20,346 nt of DNA, taken from Chrysochromulina tobinii (Eukaryota; Haptophyta; Prymnesiales; Chrysochromulinaceae). A program made the position numbers and the translations under genes. Location of the stretch: NCBI GenBank assembly GCA_001275005.1, contig JWZX01001640.1:1-20346 (forward strand), in the 5' to 3' direction. Under the pieces are notes generated by a model, which saw only the letters and a program-made list of their open reading frames with translations, had not been told where the DNA came from and did no database searches. Positions within the stretch are counted from its first letter, which is position 1. The number at the start of each line of letters is the position of its first letter. Shown here piece by piece: positions 7,620-12,699 of this stretch.

Positions 7620-8893
7620 ATGTTGTCGGCACTCTTGCTGGCCTCGCAGGTCACTGGCTACGGTAAGCTACCGGCAAGATACTCCCCCGCATGCTCCCAC
7701 ACCTGCTCACCACCACTTGACCGTCCGTCGCAGGCATCGGCGGCGCTGCAGTGAGTGCATCGTCCATGCGTTCACACGTGTCGATGAGCGCTTTGGACGA
7801 GCCTCTGCTGCTCCGAGCGGCGCGTGGCGAGAAGGTCGAGCGAACACCAGTGTGGATGATGCGCCAGGCCGGGCGCCACATGGCGTGCTACCGAGCGCTC
7901 GTCTCCAAGTACCCAACCTTCCGCGAGCGCTCGGAGACGCCGGACGTGTCTCTCGAGGTGTCGCTGCAGCCGTGGCGCGCGTACGGCGTCGACGGAGTCA
8001 TCCTCTTCAGCGACATCCTCACGCCACTTCCGGCCATGGGTGTCGGCTTTCAGATCAGCGAGGGGGGTGCCGTCGCCATCGAGCCCATCCGCACGCGCGA
8101 GGCTTTCAAGCGCATGACCGACCACGGTGCCTTCAACCCGCAGCGCGACGTGCCCTTCGTGGGCGAGGTTCTCGGCAAGCTGCGCACGGCAGTAAAGGGA
8201 TCGGGCGCGACAGTGCTCGGCTTCGTGGGGCTGCCGTTCACGCTCGGCACTTACCTGATCGAGGGCGCCACCGGCACCAAGACGGGCTTCGCCGAGACCC
8301 GAGCTCTGCGCGAGTCGAACCCCAGTCTAGTGAAGGACATCCTGTCGCTGCTCGCCCAAAACATCGCGCAATACGCCTGCTACCAGATCGAGTCGGGCGC
8401 GCAGGTCATTCAAATCTTCGACTCGTGGGCGGGACACCTCGAGCCCGCCGAATTCGACACGTGGGCCGCGCCCTACCAGAAGGCGGTGGTCGACGGCATC
8501 AAAGCGAAGCACCCGAACGTGCCTATCATAGTCTACATGGCCCCTGACAAGCACTCGCGCGGCGGCGCGCTGCTCACTCGGCTGGCCAAGTCAGGCGTCG
8601 ACGTCATCTCGGTCGATCACACGATCGATCTCGGCGAGGCCAAGAAGCTGCTGGCGGCCGCAGGCTACCCAAAGATTAGCCTGCAGGGCAATCTCGACCC
8701 CGAGCTGCTCCGCGACGGGACCCCAGACGAGATCAAGGCGGCGACCGAAAAGATTCTCAAGGCGGCGGGGGACACCGGCCACGTGATGAACCTTGGCCAC
8801 GGCATCGAGCCCACCACCCCCGAGCCCAACGCCGCCTTCTTCGTGAACACCGTCCACGCGTTCGATCATGAGAAGGCGAAGGCCCTCGCCTGA
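7620..8893 (+). CDS. hemE: Uroporphyrinogen decarboxylase (UROD), two exons, plastid-type presequence
   Basis: The enzyme decarboxylates the four acetate side chains of uroporphyrinogen III to give coproporphyrinogen III in heme and chlorophyll synthesis. Joining 7620-7662 to 7734-8893 gives 400 residues. Both family signatures are present: WMMRQAGRH (Arg58 to His63) and GFVGLPFTLGTYLIEG (177-192, with Tyr188). The catalytic Asp is Asp108 in FSDILTP, and NLGHGI carries His370. Exon 1 supplies MLSALLLASQVTGYG, a signal-peptide-like start, followed by an Ala/Ser-rich transit-like stretch. Without splicing, the exon 1 frame stops at TGA 7752-7754. The exon 2 frame has an internal ATG at 7766 that would give a form without the signal peptide, so dual forms are possible. 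Enzyme identity is certain; the exon 1 model is strong. Confidence 0.95.
7663..7733 (+). other. Spliceosomal intron in UROD gene (71 nt)
   Basis: The donor is G|GTAAGC and the acceptor CCGTCCGTCGCAG|GC, with a CTTGAC branch-like sequence about 20 nt before the acceptor. It is a phase-1 intron. Removing it joins the signal-peptide exon in frame to the UROD body. This is the only intron in the window that I can support from reading-frame logic. Confidence 0.85.
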
Positions 8894-8962
8894 GCAGCAG
8901 AGCCGAGAGCCGGTATGTCTATGAGGGCTCTTGGGTGCGCTCGGGCTGTGCATGTGGCCCCT

Positions 8963-9001
<39 letters not shown>

Positions 9002-9233
9002 TCTGCACACGATCGGCCGGTCATGTGTACCGTACTGTACGTGTACGGACCGAACGACGCGGAACCTCGGCGATCCTTTGAGCGGCAGTGAAAGGCGTAA
9101 CGACAACGACAACAAACGTGCTCCGCTAGGTCAGTCATAACAAAGCAACGTTTCGGGGCCCGAAACCAAACAGATCGAGCTCTGAAGACTCCCCTTTTGA
9201 CGACCTTGACACTCGTCCCGCCGGGGGTCAGGG
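8894..9233. other. UROD 3' flank
   Basis: No gene is seen. It contains the AC microsatellite and a CCGTAC...GTACGG inverted repeat near 9030-9048. CGACCTT at 9201-9207 is repeated at 10415-10421 on the far side of the mobile-like element. Confidence 0.5.
8966..8999. repeat. (AC)17 dinucleotide microsatellite
   Basis: Thirty-four bases of uninterrupted AC lie about 75 bp after the UROD stop codon, probably in its 3'UTR. Confidence 0.97.
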
Positions 9234-9281
9234 GGGGTTTGTTATCGAGTTTGGGGGGGTTTGTTATCAGGATACGTATCC
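9234..9281 (+). repeat. Left 48-bp terminal inverted repeat
   Basis: This repeat is the exact reverse complement of 10341-10388. It contains two direct copies of GGGGTTTGTTATC with a run of seven G between them, and ends in the palindrome GGATACGTATCC. Confidence 0.95.
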
Positions 9282-9760
9282 TGATGTATTGTGATGTATC
9301 CTGCGTGTATCCTGAAGGATACATGTATCCCTCGTGTATCCTGATGTATCTCAAATGTATCTTAAATGCCCTGTTACATTCCAGGGGAATACATGTATCT
9401 TGATATTTTGCATGTATTTTACACGTATCCCAAACGAGTCCAGGATACATTTTGGGATACACATCAGATACATCAAAATACATGTATCTTGGGCGCTTCC
9501 TTGGTACTTCCTTGGTGTCACACTGGATACATGTCAGGATACATGTATCTTGGATTCTTCATCACGATACATCAGGATACACCGGGATACAAAATTAAGA
9601 TACATGTATCTTGAACGCGTCATGACGACACTTCAGGATACAATCAGGATACATCACAATACATGTATCTCGGACGCTCCGTCCGAGCCGCGCTGGATAC
9701 ACACAAGATACGCTCGAGATACACAGCAGATACATCAAGGATACGTATCTTGGGCTTGTT
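9282..9760. repeat. Left palindrome array of the element
   Basis: GATACATGTATC-type palindromes lie at 9317-9330, 9389-9398, 9478-9487, 9538-9549, 9598-9611, 9659-9668 and 9740-9749 (the last with an ACGT centre). Four consecutive centres are 59-61 nt apart. Many half-sites (GATACA or TGTATC) fill the intervals. Confidence 0.9.
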
Positions 9761-10076
9761 CTATTTGCCCTGCTGTCCAAGGAGCTGAAGGCGCTCCGCA
9801 TCTTCGTCGCTCGAGTCGGGCTCCACTTGGGGCTCGCGTTGAAGGGCTGGCACCGGTGCCTTTCGATTGTTCCCCATGAGCCCCGCCTTCTTTCCGTCTG
9901 CTGGGCCGCTAGCTGTGTGCCCGAGGGTGGCATCAGGGTCAGTGGTTCTGGCATGGGCTGAAAGTATGTGAGTGCCAGGTTCTTCAAGTCAATGAGCTGG
10001 TCGAGCTGCACGGCAGCAGTCCTCGCCCTCTTCATCTCCTTTGCGCGCCCCTGTAGCTGTTGCAAGGTAGGCACAC
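9761..10076 (-). pseudogene. Exon-like gene fragment inside the element, with probable frameshift
   Basis: This is the only non-repetitive part of the element. On the minus strand it begins after TTCCTCCTCGCAG, which looks like a splice acceptor. The first part reads as an amphipathic helical segment (VPTLQQLQGRAKEMKRA, then LDQLIDLKNLALTYFQP). The frame one base back is open from a TGA near the middle to TAG at 9761 and reads as a plausible acidic C-terminus (for example PALQREPQVEPDSSDEDAE). The switch between frames suggests a one-base insertion or two-base deletion in a captured 3' exon. No family is recognised. It may instead be chance open sequence. Confidence 0.4.
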
Positions 10077-10090
10077 CTGCGAGGAGGAAC

Positions 10091-10340
10091 GCACGTAGGA
10101 TACATAAGAGATACATGTGGGATACATGCGGGATACATATGGGATACATGTATCTGCAGCGGTTCGAGGATACATGGAGGATACATGCGGGATACATGAG
10201 GAATACATGTATCTCAAATGTATCCGGAGAAGTACGTATCTCAGATGCAAGTTACATGCGGGATACATGCGGGATACATGTATCCTCAGAGGTCATCAAG
10301 ATACATGCGGGATACATGCACGATACATGCGCGATACATG
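10091..10340. repeat. Right palindrome array of the element
   Basis: Palindromes lie at 10143-10154, 10203-10212 and 10272-10285, 60-70 nt apart, with many GGATACATGCG-type half-sites between them. Half-site orientation is mostly opposite to the far left end of the element. Confidence 0.88.
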
Positions 10341-10388
10341 GGATACGTATCCTGATAACAAACCCCCCCAAACTCGATAACAAACCCC
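10341..10388 (-). repeat. Right 48-bp terminal inverted repeat
   Basis: This is the perfect inverted copy of 9234-9281. It starts with the palindrome GGATACGTATCC and carries a run of seven C. Confidence 0.95.
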
Positions 10389-10497
10389 ACGTCACCCGCT
10401 GTCCCCCGGTGTACCGACCTTACTTGTATGGCCACTTTGCGCTTCTTGGCTAAGCCAAAAAAATTTATGGAAGCGCGCCGCGGTCGGCAACACTCCG

Positions 10498-10842
10498 ATG
10501 CCGACGTGCGCCGTCGTCCTGCTGCCGCTCCACGGTTCGGAGTTTGCCGCGCGCCTGCAACGGCGCTTCGAGCTCATTGGCTGCGCGACCCTTCACTGTG
10601 AGCGCGTCGCACAGTACCTGCCGAGTGGAGTGCCCCTTGAGGGCAAATGCTTGGCTACCGCTTGGGAGGTGAGCTCGCCGGCGGTGCTCGACGCCATGAA
10701 ACTGCTCATTGGCAACGAGGACGCCGTCGCCGGTTCGGTTCAAGGCGCATTTGGCTCCAGTGCGGCCGTGGGCCCCATCACCGATGGTGACCTATCCGCT
10801 GCCATCCTTGCTCCTCATACACAGCTACATGATCGAAGTTGA
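10498..10842 (+). CDS. Short degenerate NDK-like protein or gene remnant
   Basis: This ORF of 114 residues starts at ATG 10498. VVLLPLHG aligns with the NDK start strand but lacks the Lys. LIGNEDAVAGSVQGAFG resembles the NDK block around GxTxPxxAxPGSxRGDFG, with Gln in place of the ATP-binding Arg. The NxxHGS catalytic His motif is absent. If related to NDK it is catalytically dead. The frame ends at TGA 10840; another frame stays open to 10933 and could carry a lost C-terminus. It lies about 110 bp right of the TIR element. The family call is weak. A chance ORF or an unrelated small protein is possible. Confidence 0.35.
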   Translation: MPTCAVVLLPLHGSEFAARLQRRFELIGCATLHCERVAQYLPSGVPLEGKCLATAWEVSSPAVLDAMKLLIGNEDAVAGSVQGAFGSSAAVGPITDGDLSAAILAPHTQLHDRS

Positions 10843-11397
10843 AGACCATTTTGGTGAGAAGTACGGCGTCGCTCGGACGTCCGCCCCGCTCGTGGGCCTG
10901 GCGACCGTGCAGACGGACAGGGCGTACAGCTGAGCATTGCACCTTCAGCAAGTAAGAGTAAGACATTCAACCCGCACATTCCGCAAGATGATCACTCAGG
11001 CTCGCTGGTCGCTGCCAATGTGTAGGTAGCTAGGGTCAGTTACAAATCTGACTCGGGCACACAAACACAAACGCAGGAGGTTGTCCCCTGCTCATGCAGA
11101 CCCGAGCCCCACCGCTGACACGTGAGCGGCAGTGAGTGTTGGTCTCTGGTTCGATAACGTCGTACCTCCTAGATCGGATTTCACACAGTTTTCGCGCGCG
11201 GCCGCGCGGGTCGGTGCGCCGTGCCGCGTGCGGCGCGTGTGCGCGCAGGTAGCACGCAAAAATTGCCGGAGGAAAAGGCGAAAACACCTGAAGCCACACG
11301 TCATCGACACATGTAACGTGTGGAAGGCCATCACGGCCAGTACACACGCGCGAACCCGCGCGGTACGGAGCGCGCAAGACGATCACAAACTAACGTG
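10843..11397. other. Intergenic region with dispersed motif copy and CpG-dense tract
   Basis: No supported gene. It holds the second copy of the dispersed motif (11012-11046) and a 14-bp palindrome CGCGCGGCCGCGCG (11195-11208) inside alternating CG/GTG-rich sequence (about 11193-11250). The 3' end of the GtrA-like transcript (minus strand) must lie here. Confidence 0.5.
11012..11046. repeat. Dispersed 34-35 bp motif, copy 2
   Basis: The 20-nt core CTGCCAATGTGTAGGTAGCT is identical to 3031-3050. The tail AGGGTCAGTTACAAA corresponds to TAGTAAGTTACAAA in copy 1. Confidence 0.8.
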
Positions 11398-12072
11398 TCA
11401 CAATACAATCACTGTACCCCTTGTCATTGGTGGTGAAGGCTCACGACTGCGCGATGAATCCAACGGTGCAGGTGGTGACTCTGGCGCCGCTGAGTCTGAG
11501 ACTAATTCCGCTGTTTCTGATGTTAATTCCACTGAATCTGATGTTAGATGAGTGAGCTGCTCAAAATCGCTCGGGTCGCCTCTGCCCGCCAGCTGCTGGT
11601 ACTCGCCTCTGCCCGGGTATTCATGTATACTGTCAGCAGCGCGCCACACGTTTCTGAGCGCCACGTAGCTCCACACCACAGAGAAGCACGCGGTGATGAT
11701 CAACGCAATGTCTGGCTTGCACACGTCGCCCCAAACCAGCAGCATATTGACCGCTGTAGACGCCACGATCGTGCTCACATACGTCATGAACGTCTTACTC
11801 ATAGCGAGCCAAAAGGGATCGGCGTGCTGGCCGAATACGCAGTACGCATGGGACAAGTGTCGCAACGGCACGGTGAAAGTGTACGAGAGTGTCCAGGACG
11901 CCGTCGGAGTCCACCAGACATCCGGCGGAAGAACCAAGGTGAGGGCGCGGTCTAGCGCCAGCTGCGCGATGTTGCACAGAGAGCCCGACAATGCAAAGAA
12001 GATGAATCGTGGCGGCTGCCTGCCGCACACGACGCACGTGTCCGCCAGCGATGAGGAGGCTGGCATGGACAT
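11398..12072 (-). CDS. GtrA-like four-span membrane protein
   Basis: Starting at ATG 12072 (a second in-frame ATG lies two codons on) gives 224 residues. After a short N-terminus with a CVVC pair come four hydrophobic spans: about 23-41, 53-70, 90-113 and 121-140. Basic/aromatic motifs follow span 2 (PLRHLSHAYCVFG) and span 4 (SYVALRNVWR). This layout is typical of the GtrA family, small membrane proteins often linked to polyprenyl-phosphate sugar translocation or to GT2 partners. The last 75 or so residues are a hydrophilic tail rich in Ser, Glu, Asp and Thr, with a degenerate SDSVELTSETAELVSDS repeat, an addition not usual in bacterial GtrA. The family assignment rests on topology and short motifs. 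Another four-helix protein is possible. Confidence 0.6.
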   Translation of the reverse strand: MSMPASSSLADTCVVCGRQPPRFIFFALSGSLCNIAQLALDRALTLVLPPDVWWTPTASWTLSYTFTVPLRHLSHAYCVFGQHADPFWLAMSKTFMTYVSTIVASTAVNMLLVWGDVCKPDIALIITACFSVVWSYVALRNVWRAADSIHEYPGRGEYQQLAGRGDPSDFEQLTHLTSDSVELTSETAELVSDSAAPESPPAPLDSSRSREPSPPMTRGTVIVL

Positions 12073-12301
12073 CCGCGCGAACACCAGGCCGCTCAAAACG
12101 ACGCTTTTCTGCGGGCTGCTTGGCGCCCAAAGTTACGCAGCTTGAACTCAACGTGAAGGTGTCGATCACATGGTACAGTATCCATCATGGAACCAGATCA
12201 GGGGGATACGGAGAGCCCTGGGTATGGGGCATGTTCTCCGCCGTCTGCCGCGTTCGTTTCGGAAATCTGAAAATTCCTTTAGAAGGATATAGGAGACTGT
12301 T
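12073..12301. other. Intergenic region between GtrA-like gene and hairpin
   Basis: This region is upstream of the GtrA-like gene on the minus strand and should hold its promoter. Short ORFs overlap it in other frames without recognisable content. No TATA box is seen. Confidence 0.45.
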
Positions 12302-12408
12302 CCCGGAAGGGAAGGCATATCGCACCGGGAAGGCATATCGCACCGGGAAGGCATATCGCCGAGTAGGGAAGGCGTAACGCCAGCCGGTGATATGGCTTCC
12401 CTTCCGGG
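12302..12408. repeat. Inverted repeat enclosing 18-bp tandem repeats, beside the tRNA
   Basis: CCCGGAAGGGAAGGCATATC (12302-12321) pairs with 12389-12408 as a 20-bp inverted repeat with one mismatch. Between them GGGAAGGCATATCGCACC is repeated in tandem at 12309-12326 and 12327-12344, with a truncated third copy from 12345 and a diverged fourth at about 12366. The unit ends 5 bp from the tRNA 3' end and could be a small insertion into tRNA-flanking DNA. Confidence 0.85.
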
Positions 12409-12409
12409 C

Positions 12410-12413
12410 AAAA
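12410..12413 (-). terminator. RNA polymerase III T-run terminator of tRNA-Val
   Basis: TTTT on the minus strand directly follows the tRNA discriminator base, as expected for a polymerase III terminator. Confidence 0.7.
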
Positions 12414-12486
12414 TACCCATGATCGGAGTCGAACCGATGACCCCCGGCATGTAAAGCCGTTGCCTTAACCACTTGGCCACACAGGC
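12414..12486 (-). tRNA. tRNA-Val (anticodon UAC)
   Basis: On the minus strand 73 nt fold as a tRNA: acceptor GCCTGTG with CATGGGT, D-arm GCC/GGC with the AAGTGGTTAA loop, anticodon stem CGGC/GCCG with loop TTTACAT, and T-arm ATCGG-TTCGACT-CCGAT. The discriminator is A and no CCA is encoded, as expected for a nuclear gene. Internal promoter boxes are clear: A box TGGCCAAGTGG and B box GGTTCGACTCC. Weak points are three G-U pairs in the acceptor stem (including the first pair), an A-G apposition at the top of the anticodon stem, and only three D-stem pairs. It could be a slightly decayed copy or a tRNA-derived repeat. Confidence 0.88.
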
Positions 12487-12699
12487 AAAAGCAAATGAAA
12501 ATCTTCTTGGGCAACTGTTCTTGAATGATAATAAATCAGAGAGCGCGAACCTCTCGACACAATCGTGCGGCCGCGACATAAATTTCTGGTGTACCCGAAC
12601 ACGCCAGAGGCTGGCTGGTTTTACGCCGCCCCCCGCCCACGCACTGTCACAGCGCAGCGCAGCGCCGGGCGCTCGTCGCGCACCGCTGGGCACAGTCCA

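Larger units (their letters stand above)
9234..10388. mobile_element. Non-autonomous TIR element packed with GATACATGTATC palindromes
   Basis: This 1155-bp unit is bounded by perfect 48-bp inverted repeats (9234-9281 and 10341-10388). Outside them similarity continues weakly to CCGGGGG on the left (9221-9227) and its complement on the right (10403-10409). CGACCTT at 9201-9207 and 10415-10421 is a possible but unproven 7-bp target duplication. Inside are two arrays of short palindromes and a central unique segment. No transposase is encoded, so if mobile it would depend on enzymes made elsewhere. The terminal inverted repeats point to a DNA transposon or MITE-like element, but I cannot assign a superfamily. 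Repetitive peptides read through the arrays in several frames are by-products of the repeats. Confidence 0.7.

Noticed and set aside
7399-8547. Plus-strand ORF of 382 codons overlapping UROD
   Set aside because: Shadow frame; UROD signatures lie in the other frame and the composition is Arg/His-rich without motifs.
9234-10388. CRISPR array interpretation of the regularly spaced palindromes
   Set aside because: Spacers are themselves filled with half-sites, repeat units vary, the unit is enclosed by long TIRs, and the host is a eukaryote.
9968-10453. Plus-strand ORF with repeated MRDTCGIH-like peptides across the element
   Set aside because: The peptide repetition follows from the palindrome DNA repeats, which stay open in several frames on both strands; this indicates non-coding repeat DNA.
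11120-11175. Possible second tRNA suggested by GGTTCGATAAC
   Set aside because: Only a partial B box; no T-stem partner, acceptor stem or anticodon arm could be folded around it.
11195-11208. CGCGCGGCCGCGCG palindrome as a specific regulatory site
   Set aside because: It lies in a CpG-dense, alternating purine-pyrimidine tract where such palindromes arise easily; no gene start is nearby.
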